Shown: piece after piece, positions 27,101 through 35,067 of the stretch | Layout of the letters: each line of letters begins with the position of its first letter | Position numbering within the stretch: position 1 is the first letter of the stretch | From: an uncultured Chlorobiaceae bacterium | Lineage (GTDB): Bacteria; Bacteroidota; Chlorobiia; Chlorobiales; Chlorobiaceae | Direction of reading: 5' to 3' | DNA: 64,000 bases | NCBI GenBank assembly: GCA_903822595.1 | Contig: CAIJPS010000014.1 | Span: 32,773-96,772 of the forward strand | Position numbers and translations under genes: made by a program | The notes under the pieces: generated by a model | Seen by the model: only the letters and a program-made list of their open reading frames with translations | What the model was told of the DNA's origin: nothing | Database searches by the model: none

Positions 27101-27578
27101 AACGGTTGCAGCCGATAATGCCGCCCGCACAGAGGCTGAGATCGCCCGGAAAGAGAGTGAAGATCGTTTATGCTTTTTGTTTGAAGCAATATCCGAGGGT
27201 GCACTGCTTCTTGATGCTGAAGGAAAAATTCTCATGGAGAATCGCGCGGCGGAACGTATTTTAGAGTTTTCCAGGGAAGAGATGCTCGGTCAAACATTTC
27301 GGGAGCTTCGCTGGAAAACCGTTCGGGAGGATGGTTCCGATTTTCCGTTTGAAGAGCATCCTGTATTTGTTGCGTTGCGTACCGCCGAACCCGTCAGAGG
27401 TGTTGTCACAGGTGTTTTTCATCCTGGGCACAATCGTTGCCGATGGATCAGAATCAACGCACTGCCTTGGTTTCGGGCAGGAATTGCTGCGCCTTTTCAG
27501 GTTTACATGACGTTTGTCGATATCAAATCTTTCCGGTCTCGTCCGGACACCTGCATTAAAGAGAAAAAAACTTCATGA
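24192..27578 (+). CDS. CheB-CheR-PAS fusion signalling protein (1128 aa)
   Basis: Domains in order: a CheB-type methylesterase (residues ~28-215) with catalytic Ser35 (GASAGG), His62 (QHLDP) and Asp154 (GMGSDGSHG); a CheR methyltransferase (~225-490) with the SAM motif VGCSTGEEAYSLA; and a PAS-like part (~525-640). A long heptad coiled coil of repeated NEE(L/M) units (~670-750) comes next, followed by three further PAS-like domains to the end. No receiver domain precedes CheB. There are no chemotaxis receptor, CheA or CheW genes in the window. Such fusions in non-swimming bacteria are thought to act in signalling other than flagellar taxis. Its last four bases overlap the next gene (ATGA), so the two are translationally coupled. 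Confidence 0.93.
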   Translation: MKKNEPSRSLKTKKHEGVPLKAAENFFPVIGIGASAGGLEALEIFLKNVPDPCGVAFVIVQHLDPTHKGMMVGLLQRVTTIPVVEVSDRLIIEPDHVYVIPPNKDMLLLHGILHLLDPVEPRGLRLPIDLFFRSLADDLQHRSVGVILSGMGSDGSHGLLAIKEKGGGVFVQDPVSAKFDGMPRSAIGAGHVDLIAPVEELPVKILAYLRHFHPLLKQDLLLEERSQSGLEKVIILLRLQTGQDFSLYKKSTIYRRIERRMGIHQIEKIADYVRFLQENPNEIDLLFKELLIGVTSFFRDPVVWEALQLRAIPLLLAARPAGGVLRAWVVGCSTGEEAYSLAIVFREAIEAVKPSRNFRLQIFATDLDKDAIDKARAGCYPLHSATDVSPERLRRFFVRDDHGYRISREIRETVVFAPQNVIMDPPFTKLDILVCRNLLIYMEPELQKKLFPLFHYSLNPGGLLFLGSAESVSSFTTLFKPLDGKTRLFSKLQRVRSESIALPFSFAQALPALQDVAFDQPKSRTSAINLQTMTEQLLLEHYTPASVLTNDKGDIIYISGHTGKYLEPAAGKANWNIFAMAREELRYELNIAFGCVLRQKGLVTKRGLHVSSHGSTQVLNLTIELLEKPDALRDMVLIVFTDVECVAVGTIQEQVSPEVTGGKRQALLEQELSQARDEILSIREEMQTSQEELKSTNEEMLSANEELQSTNEELTTSKEEMQSMNEELQTVNHELQSKVSDLSQANNDMKNLLNSTDIATLFLDDALNIRRFTTRTATIIKLIASDVGRPITDIVTDLHYPALLDDAREVLHTLVFSEKEVTASDGRWFKVKIMPYRTQENRIVGLVITFSDISVAKKLEESLRESEERFRAAIESSGILVAAVDRELRYIWFYDPRHEFYASGLIGLRDDELHDMQNALELMEVKRQVFATGESVERDLTVKFLNGSSRVYKLIAKALRGASGEIFGVITVAADNAARTEAEIARKESEDRLCFLFEAISEGALLLDAEGKILMENRAAERILEFSREEMLGQTFRELRWKTVREDGSDFPFEEHPVFVALRTAEPVRGVVTGVFHPGHNRCRWIRINALPWFRAGIAAPFQVYMTFVDIKSFRSRPDTCIKEKKTS

Positions 27579-28528
27579 CAAGGAAAAGATCCTCATTGGC
27601 GGATTTTACCATATTGCGACAGCAAGCTGAAGCGCAACTCAGAGCAACAAAGAAAAAAAATCCGGATATTTCCAATTCGCCTGAGGAAATGCAGAGGATT
27701 ATCCATGAACTGGCGGTTTTCCAGATCGAGCTTGAAATGCAGCAGGATGAACTGCTTCAGACAAGGCTGGAGCTGGAGGAGAGTCTGGATTGCTATACCG
27801 AACTTTATGACTTTGCACCACTTGGTTATGTGACGCTTGACCGGGAGGGGAGGATACGCAAGGTAAATCTGAGTGCGTCAAAGATTCTTGGTGTCGATAG
27901 ATCCCATTTGACTGGCGATCGTTTGGGAGGGTTTATTGCAACCGAAGAGCTGCCGATTTTTAATGCGATGCTGACGCGGGTGTTCAGCACCAGAGATCAT
28001 GGTTCTTGCGATGTGAGACTTCAGCGTGATGAAACATCTTCTTTGGCTGAGGTTTTACAAAACCGCACCGTTCGTATTGATGCTGCCCTCAGCAATGATG
28101 GCGAGGAGTGCCGAGCAGTTTTGTCGGATATCAGTATGCAAAAGCAGGTCGAACGAGAGCATAACGCACTTATGGATCGTTTGATTCAGGCAAGAAGGGC
28201 AAAGTCCATCGGCCAGCCCAACGGCACTGCTCTTGCCGACTTTAACCATCAGTTGATTGATAAAGTTATTCATTCAAGGATACGCTTTGCAGCCCTTTCC
28301 TATCTTTATACCGTCGAGCAGGCAGGCTTTGTTGAAATCAAAAAGCAGGTCAGGACAACAGACGGTAATTTAAGCGTTCACATGCGGATGCTTGAAATGG
28401 CAGGGTATGTCAGTGGCGACAAGGAGGTTCAGTCACGCAAGCCGCAAACCATATACTCTCTAACGCCGAAGGGTCATGATGCGTTTATACAGTACAAGGA
28501 ATTACTTGGCACTTTTCTTGGAACGTAA
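27575..28528 (+). CDS. PAS-domain regulator with C-terminal winged helix (PAS-HTH)
   Basis: A 317-residue protein. Residues 1-65 are the helical start typical of Chlorobium PAS kinases (EEMQRIIHELAVFQIELEMQ), 66-175 a PAS domain (YDFAPLGYVTLDREGRI), and ~180-222 a linker. Residues ~223-310 are a winged-helix DNA-binding domain of the HTH_34 type (LSVHMRMLEMAGYVSGDKE, then YSLTPKGHDAF). Just before the winged helix, the text RRAKSIGQPNGTALADFNHQ resembles the HisKA box RMESVGRLAGGVAHDFNN, in which the phospho-accepting His (of AHDF) is replaced by Ala (LADF). The protein thus looks like a histidine kinase whose catalytic core was swapped for a DNA-binding domain. It overlaps the CheB-CheR gene by four bases, so it is the likely output of that sensor. 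Confidence 0.85.
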   Translation: MTRKRSSLADFTILRQQAEAQLRATKKKNPDISNSPEEMQRIIHELAVFQIELEMQQDELLQTRLELEESLDCYTELYDFAPLGYVTLDREGRIRKVNLSASKILGVDRSHLTGDRLGGFIATEELPIFNAMLTRVFSTRDHGSCDVRLQRDETSSLAEVLQNRTVRIDAALSNDGEECRAVLSDISMQKQVEREHNALMDRLIQARRAKSIGQPNGTALADFNHQLIDKVIHSRIRFAALSYLYTVEQAGFVEIKKQVRTTDGNLSVHMRMLEMAGYVSGDKEVQSRKPQTIYSLTPKGHDAFIQYKELLGTFLGT

Positions 28529-28599
28529 TCCGGCACCAGTATAGGGTGCCAGTGCTTATTGATGCTCAACAGCAGTCCTGTGAGTCCAGCTCTTTTTCA

Positions 28600-28827
28600 T
28601 GGTTTCTTGTGCCAGTTTTTTCCTGCTTCGACCAATTGAGGGCTATTCCTGCACCAGTCATCAATGATAAGCAGTTCGGTTCTCGCGAGCTTGTCCAACT
28701 GTTTCTTGTACGAGCCCTCAGCGCTGCCAATCCCCAGGTCATGCAAGAGCCGGGAAAGCTGGACAGAGGTCGTGTCATTCAGTCGTTGTGAGCCAGATCC
28801 ATCACCATCGATTTGGCAAGCACCCAC
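28600..28827 (-). pseudogene. istB fragment (IS21 helper ATPase)
   Basis: The minus-strand frame contains QLSRLLHDLGIGSAEGSYKK and then LDKLARTELLIIDDW, the IstB segment around the Walker B motif. The Walker A part that should precede it is lost, and after IIDDW the frame leaves the family. Only about 50 residues of a ~250-residue protein are recognisable. It is an inactive remnant. Confidence 0.8.
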
Positions 28828-28878
28828 ATTGTGGTGTTGTATAAGTTTCTGGACTTTTTTATTAACTCCTTATAAAAA

Positions 28879-29769
28879 TTGTTGTTACAAAAAAGCCCGA
28901 AAAATGTAGTCATCAAAGTTGACGCGGGATTTCATTACATCACCTCACTCTCAAAATCGGAAATCAGAACCCTGCTGAAGACAGAGGTACTGCAAATGGA
29001 TTTTTTTGATTCAGAGCTGTATGAGGTTGAAAATAAAGCAGATGGTGTTCGATATGTGCTGAGAAGAAATCCTGTTCGAGAGGCCGAGATGGCAACGAAT
29101 TGCCAGGAACGGGTTAAAAAAATCCAGCGTGACGTCGAAGAGAAAAACAGTTGCTTCGCCGATTCCCTCAAGCGTGACAAGGATGTTGCACAACGCTCTC
29201 TTCAGAAAAAGATCAGCCAGTACAAGCTCAACGATGTGCTGGAACTGACCCATCAGGAGAGTGTCTTCACCGTAACGGTCAATGAAGAGATCCTGAAAGG
29301 AGCCGCTCTTCTTGACGGCTGTTATGTGATCAAAACCGATGTCAAGAAAGAGATACTTTCGACCGAACAAGTCCATGACCGGTACAAAGATCTGGCCAAA
29401 GTGGAGCATGCATTTCGGGCGTTCAAACAAAGTCATCTTGATATCAGGCCAGTTCATGTGCGAACCCAAGCCAGTACTCGTGGCCAGGTTTTTGCAGTCA
29501 TGCTTGCCTATAAAATCGAGAGGCTGTTATCAGAGCTCTGGAAAAAATGTGAATGCTCGGTGCCGGAAGGAATTGATGGACTTGCTGCCATACGCAGTAC
29601 CACCGTCACCCTCAAAGAGTCAAGCTGTCAGAAAATTCCCCAGTCGAAAGGACTTGCCGGGGAGTTCCTTGCCGCTGCCGGGATTACCCTGCCCTCAATC
29701 ATTGATGCCAAAAATGTCGCTGTAGTCACAAGGAAAAAACTTGCGCTAAAGTTTAAGTATTTTTTATAG
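28879..29769 (+). pseudogene. IS1634-type transposase, C-terminal part
   Basis: The frame reads as the second half of a large DDE transposase: FHYITSLSKSEIRTLL, YVLRRNPVREAEMA, then a helical arm, ALLDGCYVIKTD, and the conserved end VEHAFRAFKQSHLDIRPVHVR with VFAVMLAYKIERLL. These are IS1634-family features, where the intact protein is about 500-600 residues. The N-terminal half with the first catalytic acidic residues is missing, and no natural start precedes the frame. It cannot encode an active transposase and lies inside IS21 remnants of the opposite strand. Confidence 0.82.
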
Positions 29770-29824
29770 GATTTTACAGATTTTTTGGCGCTTTTTTTCT
29801 GGAACTTCCGTTGTGGGCGCTCCG

Positions 29825-30025
29825 CTAATGCCTTGTGTGGCATTGCGGTGATGTCCTCATATCCCGCAGGCCGAGCGCATCGCTCTTTTTTCCATAACCA
29901 TGCACGGTTGAGACCGACAGGTTGCAGCCTCCGGAGATGGCCCGCAAACTCAGTTGCCTTGTAAAATGCAGCCGGACGATTTCACGGATTATTCTCATAG
30001 TTTTTCTTCTGCCTTGTTGTTGCAT
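29825..30025 (-). pseudogene. istA 5' fragment (IS21 transposase, HTH part)
   Basis: ATG 30025 is preceded by GGAGGG on the minus strand, a good ribosome site. The product begins with MRIIREIVRLHFTRQLSLRA and SVSTVHGY, the N-terminal helix-turn-helix of IstA, then runs out of family similarity after about 55 residues and stops. The integrase core is deleted. This marks the left end of the IS21 element, whose terminal repeat should lie just above 30030. Confidence 0.8.
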
Positions 30026-30050
30026 AGCCCTCCATTTTGGTTCAGAAAAA

Positions 30051-30394
30051 CGATCAGTCTACAGGATACGTCAACTTGCAGAAGAATGATGAATGGGTTT
30101 CCGGAGACTTCGAACATCTTTTCCGCTCAGAACAAAAAAGGTTTCGATCTTTTGCGGAAGTACTGTTCAACCTTTTCTGGAATGAGTGTTCGAAGTTTGC
30201 TGGAATATGCACTTGTGGCAGAGAGCATAAGATGCTGATCATGAAAGAGCACGATGGATTTCTTTGAAAATTGTTTCGAGTAATGAACTCTTTGTGTTAT
30301 CACTTTGTTTATTAAAGCATAGTCAGGATGGTGCTGGCAGGTAAAAGTTTTAGTGCAGAAACAAAAGGTCTTTTCAATTAAACGGGGGGCTGAT
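30051..30394. other. Intergenic stretch without a recognised gene
   Basis: Short frames exist on both strands, but none has a family pattern or a convincing start. The end of the IS21 element probably lies at its left edge, and the promoter of the small membrane gene at 30395 at its right. Confidence 0.4.
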
Positions 30395-30541
30395 ATGCTC
30401 GAAACCATTGTAGTTATTCTGATTGTCCTCTGGTTGCTGGGTGTTGTTACATCCTATACCATGGGAGGGCTCATTCATGGGCTGCTTGTCATCGCGATTG
30501 TAGTCGTTCTGATTCGCGTTATTCAGGGTCGACGCATTTAA
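30395..30541 (+). CDS. Lmo0937-type small membrane protein (48 aa)
   Basis: ATG 30395 follows a GGGGGG ribosome site. The 48-residue product is two hydrophobic helices (IVVILIVLWLLGVVTSYTMGG, then HGLLVIAIVVVLIRVIQ) and ends in GRRI. This is the pattern of the tiny lmo0937-family membrane proteins common in bacteria and often stress-induced; biochemical function is unknown. A start 14 codons upstream lacks a ribosome site and is rejected. Confidence 0.75.
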   Translation: MLETIVVILIVLWLLGVVTSYTMGGLIHGLLVIAIVVVLIRVIQGRRI

Positions 30542-30658
30542 TTTTTAATAATCCGGTCAATCCGGAAAAAGCGGTGAGACTACTGATCTGCTGTCGGATT
30601 TCGGGAGCAGGAAGGTGTTTTCATTATTCTGAACAACATGTTAACAAGGAAAATAACA

Positions 30659-31228
30659 ATGAAAAAATCCATCTGGCTTGCTGCAGGTGTTGCTGGAATG
30701 CTTCTCGGTAGTCCTGCTATTGATGTTCAAGGCGCAGTCAACGTTCAAATTCACTCACCCGACGGGCGCTCGTTTGTGATTGATTCACGGCCAAGTTTTA
30801 TCAATTTGCCGGAACAAGGGTTTTCTGTAGCAGTGGGGAGTCCTTATGATATAGTCTATTATGATAACCGCTACTACATCAACCAGAATGGATCTTGGTA
30901 TCGCTCCAAAAGCTATCGCGGACCATGGACGGTTATCCGGGAGAGGAATCTTCCTGGCAAGATAAGAAGGCATAACCTGGCGGATATCAAGAGGTATAGA
31001 GACACCGAGTATAACAGGATCGGTAACCGCAGAACCCTCGAACAGCAGCGCAGCGACGAAAACAACCGCAGGACTCTTGAGCAGCAGCGCAGTGACGAAA
31101 ACAACCGGAGAACCCTGGAGCAGCAGCGCAGCGACGAAAACAACCGCAGGACTCTTGAGCAGCAGCGCAGTGACGAAAACCACCGGAGAACCCTGGAGCA
31201 GCAGCGTAGCGACCAGAATCACAAATAA
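30659..31228 (+). CDS. Exported protein with five 13-residue C-terminal repeats
   Basis: ATG 30659 follows AAGGA and opens a signal peptide (SIWLAAGVAGMLLGSPA). The mature protein (about 165 residues) has a Tyr/Trp-rich central domain (IVYYDNRYYINQNGSWYRSKSYRGPW) like those of small periplasmic proteins with YXWGXW-type motifs. It ends in five tandem units RRTLEQQRSDENN with few changes, a highly charged and probably helical or disordered tail. Function is unknown. It sits with other small envelope or stress-type genes (30395, 31443), suggesting a locus of envelope stress proteins. Confidence 0.75.
   Translation: MKKSIWLAAGVAGMLLGSPAIDVQGAVNVQIHSPDGRSFVIDSRPSFINLPEQGFSVAVGSPYDIVYYDNRYYINQNGSWYRSKSYRGPWTVIRERNLPGKIRRHNLADIKRYRDTEYNRIGNRRTLEQQRSDENNRRTLEQQRSDENNRRTLEQQRSDENNRRTLEQQRSDENHRRTLEQQRSDQNHK
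31028..31222 (+). repeat. Five tandem 39-bp coding repeats with alternating subtypes
   Basis: Units start at 31028, 31067, 31106, 31145 and 31184. Units 2 and 4 share one spelling (AGG ACT CTT ... AGT) and units 3 and 5 another (AGA ACC CTG ... AGC/AGT at a few sites). The array therefore grew by doubling of a 78-bp pair. Each unit encodes RRTLEQQRSDENN or a close variant. Confidence 0.9.
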
Positions 31229-31442
31229 TATTGACAAGGAGAGGCGGAGAGTTCCTTGTGGTACAAGAGGTTGAGTGATTCGTCGCTCATGATACAGGAT
31301 CGTGGGAGCTGGATATACGTTCGGCTCTCTTTTTCCCTGAAGGTATACGTTGATCCTTTCTGATGCGTAAGGATAACTTCGCAGGAGGCATCTGATCAAG
31401 TAAGCAATAATTTTGAATGTAATGTAACTGAGGAGAGATACT

Positions 31443-31733
31443 ATGAATTTGCAAGAAGCTTATAAAAATAAAGCTGCGGCTGAGCTTGAGCTGGTACAGG
31501 CCAGACTGGTTGAATTCAGGGCGAAAGCCAAGGATTATACTGCTGAAGCACATCTTAGCTATGCCAAGCAGCTTGATGAGTTTGAGCATGGTATTGGTAC
31601 CGCTAAAGCTAAGCTGAAGGAGTTGGGCGATGCTGGCGAGGATGCGTGGGAAAAACTTAAGGATGGCGTGGAGAGTGCTTTGCGGTCATCAAGCGCTGCC
31701 CTTAAAGATCTTGCTGACAAGGTTAAAAAATGA
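31443..31733 (+). CDS. Coiled-coil stress-type protein, unknown function
   Basis: A 96-residue, highly charged helical protein (Ala/Lys/Glu-rich, e.g. AAELELVQARLVEFRAKAKD) with no signal or membrane segment. The composition and length resemble small coiled-coil proteins annotated as Sll1863-like stress proteins, but the similarity is only in pattern. GAGGAG precedes ATG 31443. A 15-base-stem hairpin begins 18 bases after the stop, so it is a single-gene transcript. Confidence 0.65.
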   Translation: MNLQEAYKNKAAAELELVQARLVEFRAKAKDYTAEAHLSYAKQLDEFEHGIGTAKAKLKELGDAGEDAWEKLKDGVESALRSSSAALKDLADKVKK

Positions 31734-31753
31734 GTTAGTGTTAACATTATGCT

Positions 31754-31793
31754 CACAAGGATCCGCAGCAGGGTAGTACTGCGGATCCTTGTG
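31754..31793 (+). terminator. Strong hairpin after the coiled-coil gene
   Basis: A perfect 15-base stem (31754-31768 with 31779-31793) has a ten-base loop. It lacks a clear T run, so it may stabilise the transcript end or terminate weakly. The dyad is equally strong on both strands. Confidence 0.6.
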
Positions 31794-32294
31794 ACAATAA
31801 TCTGATATGAGGGGTAGCCATGATCAAAGCACAAAGAACACCCATGGATCTCCTTGATCAACAATATAAGGCCGTGCGTACGGGATGACTGCTCTGGAGA
31901 CGTTAGCCAATGAACTTCTCAACACAACATTCTCGGTCTTGCTTTCAGAGATTTCCGGACTAAAACATCGGTCGATATCGAAAATAATCGGCAAACCCCT
32001 TGAAGCCATAAGAGTATGGTTATCGGCAGGGCGGAAATCGCTTGCAGATGGAATGCTTGCTTCTTTTGATGCCTTTCTTTTAAAAGGCGTTTTGATCAGC
32101 ACGGGTCGTGCACTATGAAAAAGCTTTGAATTGTCCGAATTGTTCTGGAACTGAGCAGTTGTTCTCCGCTGATCTTGAGAAAGATGTTTTCCTTTGGCGA
32201 AATGATGCTGCGAGAATAAAGATTATTGTGTTTCGTTGGTGTGTTTTTTGGGTAATAAAAAGTGTAAATTTGTCTCTTATCAGGAGTGTGTGTA
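31794..32294. other. Region with possible gene remnants
   Basis: No complete gene is convincing. A plus frame at 31885-32118 (77 residues, ATG inside) has no family. Around 32110-32215 the frame gives CPNCSG followed by FSADLEKDVFLW, of which the second part recurs in altered form near 37227. This looks like the remnant of a small zinc-ribbon gene. The promoter of the gene at 32295 should also be here. Confidence 0.35.
32171..32225 (+). repeat. Diverged repeat, copy 1 (partner near 37227)
   Basis: About 50 bases (TCCGCTGATC, then GA-AAGATGTTTTCC, then TGATG) align with 37227-37280 at roughly 70 percent by eye. In one frame both read FSAD-E-DVF-W. It may be a duplicated gene tail or a shared leader element. 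Confidence 0.45.
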
Positions 32295-32753
32295 ATGAAA
32301 AAATTGTTCAGTTGGCGAGTTTTTATAAGCTTCGGGCTTTTCCTCTCTTTTGTTATGCTCCTGGTTTCAGGAGTGATTCTCTATATCGGGCCTTCCGGCA
32401 GAGGGCCGAGCCCATCTGTCTGGCACTTGATAGGTCTGACAAAACCGGAGTGGCAAAATCAGCATATTATTTTTGGATTTGCCTTTTCCCTGATCGCCTT
32501 GTGTCATCTTCTGGTTATTAACTGGAAAGCGTTCTTCTCCTATCTGAAAACAAAAGGCAGAGAAGGATTAAGAAGCCCCGGAGAGCTCCTTGCCATAATG
32601 ATACTTGCTCTTCTTTTCGGTATTGGTACCTATTACAAAGTCCAGCCATTTTCAGGGATTCTTGATTTTGGTAAAACTATTTCAAAATCATGGGAAGGTA
32701 AAACAACGCAACCTCCAGGGAATCGGAGATCTGGAGATGTATTGAACCCTTAA
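32295..32753 (+). CDS. DUF4405-like membrane protein
   Basis: A 152-residue protein with three or four hydrophobic helices: FISFGLFLSFVMLLVSGVIL, HIIFGFAFSLIALCHLLVIN and LAIMILALLFGIGTYYKV. His residues flank the helices in the way seen in cytochrome b561-like and DUF4405 proteins (WHLIG, QHIIFG, CHLLVINW), so haem binding is possible. AGGAG precedes ATG 32295. It stands alone before the tolC operon, 88 bases away. The family call is by pattern only. Confidence 0.65.
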   Translation: MKKLFSWRVFISFGLFLSFVMLLVSGVILYIGPSGRGPSPSVWHLIGLTKPEWQNQHIIFGFAFSLIALCHLLVINWKAFFSYLKTKGREGLRSPGELLAIMILALLFGIGTYYKVQPFSGILDFGKTISKSWEGKTTQPPGNRRSGDVLNP

Positions 32754-32840
32754 AGCAAAAAGAGTTAGTCCCGATTCAAATACCATAGAACATAAAATTG
32801 GTTAAAGCATTTTATCAGAAATTCCAGAATCACATTCCCA

Positions 32841-34118
32841 ATGAGATCAACAATGTACCCGGTTCTGGTGCTGTTTTTTTCCATCATCGCCTTTTTCCCG
32901 TTGCATGCAGAAGATTCATTGAGTTGGCAGCAGTGTGTCCGCGAAGCCAGAGTGGCGCATCCCGATCTTTCCTCTGCTCTTGCGCTTCTGCAGCAGGCTG
33001 AAGCTGATCAGCGCATCACCGCAGGAGCGTGTTTTCCCCAGGTGAGCCTCGCCGGGAGTGCTCGAGAGAACGGTACAACGGCTAAAGGGAGCAGCCTTTC
33101 TTCAGCGTTTTCTTATTCGTTGTTGGCACAGCAGCTTATTTTTGACGGCCATAAAACCTCAAACCAGGTTGCCAGTGCCAAAGAGGCCATCAAGAGTGCC
33201 CGGTTCAATTATGATGTGGTATCTGCCGATCTCCGTTTTGCCCTTCGTTCGGCATTTACGCAATTGCTCAAAGCGCAGGAACTTGTCGCTCTTGCCGGTG
33301 AGATTGCCGAAAGACGGCGGAATAATGTTCGTTTGATCAGTTTGCGTTATCAGGGAGGACGGGAGCACATCGGTTCGCTTCGCCAGGCTGAAGCCGATCT
33401 GGCCCAGGCGGATTTTGAAGTCTCCCAGTCAAAACGAGGCCTCGTACTTGCACAAACAACACTTGCTTCAGCACTTGGACGTGACAGCCATAAACCGTTC
33501 AGGGTCAAGGGGGCATTCAGAGTAACTGAGCTTTTTGCAGATAAGCCTGATCTTGCCTTTCTTGCAAAACAGAATCCTCTCTTCCAGCAGCTTGATACCA
33601 GAAGCAAAGCGGCCCGTTTCGATCTTGATGCAGCCAGAACTGCCTTTTCTCCTGAGCTTTATCTGACTTCATCTATCGGAAAGGGTTCGATTGACAGCTT
33701 TCCGTTCAAGGCAGTGGACTGGAGTGCCGGGCTCACTCTTTCTGTGCCGATTTATGAAGGCGGGATCGGTCGGGCACGGGTTTCAAAAGCTATGGCGATC
33801 TTAAGCCAGCAGAATGCACAGGAAAAAAGCGGTTATCTCCAGCTCTTCAACATTCTCGAAGAGAGCTGGAAGAATGTTCAGGATGCTCGTAAGATGGTTG
33901 TTGTGCAGAAAAAGTTTTTTGATGCTGCAGTTGAACGCTCGACTATTGCCAATGCACAATACTCGAACGGTCTCGTTACGTTCAACGACTGGGTGATTAT
34001 TGAAAACAACCTTGTGAATGCTAAAAAGAATTTTCTTAATGCCGGGGCAGATATGCTGATTGCCGAGGCTCAATGGATCCAGTCAAAAGGAGGAGGGCTT
34101 GATGGTCAGCCGCAATAA
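32841..34118 (+). CDS. TolC-family outer-membrane efflux protein
   Basis: A 425-residue protein with a signal peptide (PVLVLFFSIIAFFPLHA) and two long helical repeats typical of TolC channels (EARVAHPDLSSALALLQQAE; later ARTAFSPELYLTSSIG, LSVPIYEGG). It forms the outer-membrane duct of a tripartite exporter. Start ATG 32841 or 32853. It overlaps the next gene, the periplasmic adaptor, by 17 bases, and the ABC transporter follows with a four-base overlap. All three are one operon, so the partners are specific. Confidence 0.92.
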   Translation: MRSTMYPVLVLFFSIIAFFPLHAEDSLSWQQCVREARVAHPDLSSALALLQQAEADQRITAGACFPQVSLAGSARENGTTAKGSSLSSAFSYSLLAQQLIFDGHKTSNQVASAKEAIKSARFNYDVVSADLRFALRSAFTQLLKAQELVALAGEIAERRRNNVRLISLRYQGGREHIGSLRQAEADLAQADFEVSQSKRGLVLAQTTLASALGRDSHKPFRVKGAFRVTELFADKPDLAFLAKQNPLFQQLDTRSKAARFDLDAARTAFSPELYLTSSIGKGSIDSFPFKAVDWSAGLTLSVPIYEGGIGRARVSKAMAILSQQNAQEKSGYLQLFNILEESWKNVQDARKMVVVQKKFFDAAVERSTIANAQYSNGLVTFNDWVIIENNLVNAKKNFLNAGADMLIAEAQWIQSKGGGLDGQPQ

Positions 34119-35067
34119 GCTTGTATGGGGTGTCGTGGTACTGGTCGCTGTTATCGGGGGCGGGGTACTCTTTTTTTTGAACCAAAACAGCTCCACCCGA
34201 AAGCGTTTTGAAGAGATCCGGCCTTCACGGGGAAACATAAGTTCAACAGTGTCTACGACCGGAGCCGTTGAACCGCAAACCCGCGTGAAAATCCAGTCCT
34301 CCGTCGGCGGGAGAGTTGAAGAAATTCTTGTGGAGGAAGGGCGGCTTGTCAAAAAAGGAACGGTGCTTGCCATGCTCAGTTCAACCGAGCGGGCGGCGTT
34401 GCTTGATGCCGCAAAGTTGCAGGGAACCAGTGAACAGGCATACTGGAACAATGTGTATAAAAAAACAGCAGTCATTGCTCCGATGGATGGTCAGGTCATT
34501 GTGCGCAGTGTTGATCCTGGCCAGACCGTGACCACAAGTGACTCTCTTTTCGTCCTTTCTGATCTGCTTTTGATCAAGGCGTATGTTGATGAAACCGATA
34601 TCGGACGGGTTAAAGTGGGACAACGGGCGGTGATCGGTCTTGATGCCTACCCTGAAATCAGGGTAAACGGCGTTGTCGGACACATTTACTACGAGTCACA
34701 TCTGCAGAATAACGTGAATATCTACAACGTTGATGTTGTTCCTGACCGAATTCCTGAAGTATTTCGCTCGGGGATGAGTGCCAATGTCAAAGTTATTGTC
34801 CAGGAAAAGAACAATGCATTGCTTTTGCCAGTCGCAGCAGTGCAGAGCAGAAACGGCAAAACGGTGGTGCTTCAGAGGAGTGGCAGCAAGCCGGAGGATG
34901 TGCGATATACGGCGGTGCAGACCGGGATGCAGGACGAAAGCCATATCGAGATTCTTGACGGTCTGTCGGACAACTCTGTTGTGTTGCTTCCGGATACCTC
35001 CTTTGCCCTTCCAGGAAAAAGCGGTGGCTCAAATCCCTTTATGCCACAGCGCAGCAGGACACGATGA
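34102..35067 (+). CDS. MacA-like periplasmic adaptor (HlyD family)
   Basis: AGGAGG precedes ATG 34102. The 321-residue protein has one N-terminal membrane anchor ([20 protein letters not shown]), then the lipoyl/barrel-sandwich parts ([39 protein letters not shown]), a beta-barrel and a C-terminal MP domain. The helical hairpin is unusually short for MacA: only about 20 residues separate the lipoyl halves, against a long coiled coil in E. coli MacA. It should bridge the MacB-like transporter and the TolC-like duct. Confidence 0.92.
   Translation: MVSRNKLVWGVVVLVAVIGGGVLFFLNQNSSTRKRFEEIRPSRGNISSTVSTTGAVEPQTRVKIQSSVGGRVEEILVEEGRLVKKGTVLAMLSSTERAALLDAAKLQGTSEQAYWNNVYKKTAVIAPMDGQVIVRSVDPGQTVTTSDSLFVLSDLLLIKAYVDETDIGRVKVGQRAVIGLDAYPEIRVNGVVGHIYYESHLQNNVNIYNVDVVPDRIPEVFRSGMSANVKVIVQEKNNALLLPVAAVQSRNGKTVVLQRSGSKPEDVRYTAVQTGMQDESHIEILDGLSDNSVVLLPDTSFALPGKSGGSNPFMPQRSRTR

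Larger units (their letters stand above)
28590..30050. mobile_element. Wrecked IS21-family element containing an IS1634-type transposase remnant
   Basis: On the minus strand the start of istA (30025 downward) and a piece of istB (28827-28600) lie in IS21 order, but the bulk of istA and much of istB are gone. Between them, on the plus strand, sits the C-terminal part of an unrelated DDE transposase. The simplest history is insertion of the second element into the first followed by deletions. Ends and target duplications could not be defined. Confidence 0.7.

Noticed and set aside
31028..31222. Regular repeats that could be mistaken for a CRISPR array
   Set aside because: Units are contiguous without unique spacers and are part of an open reading frame.
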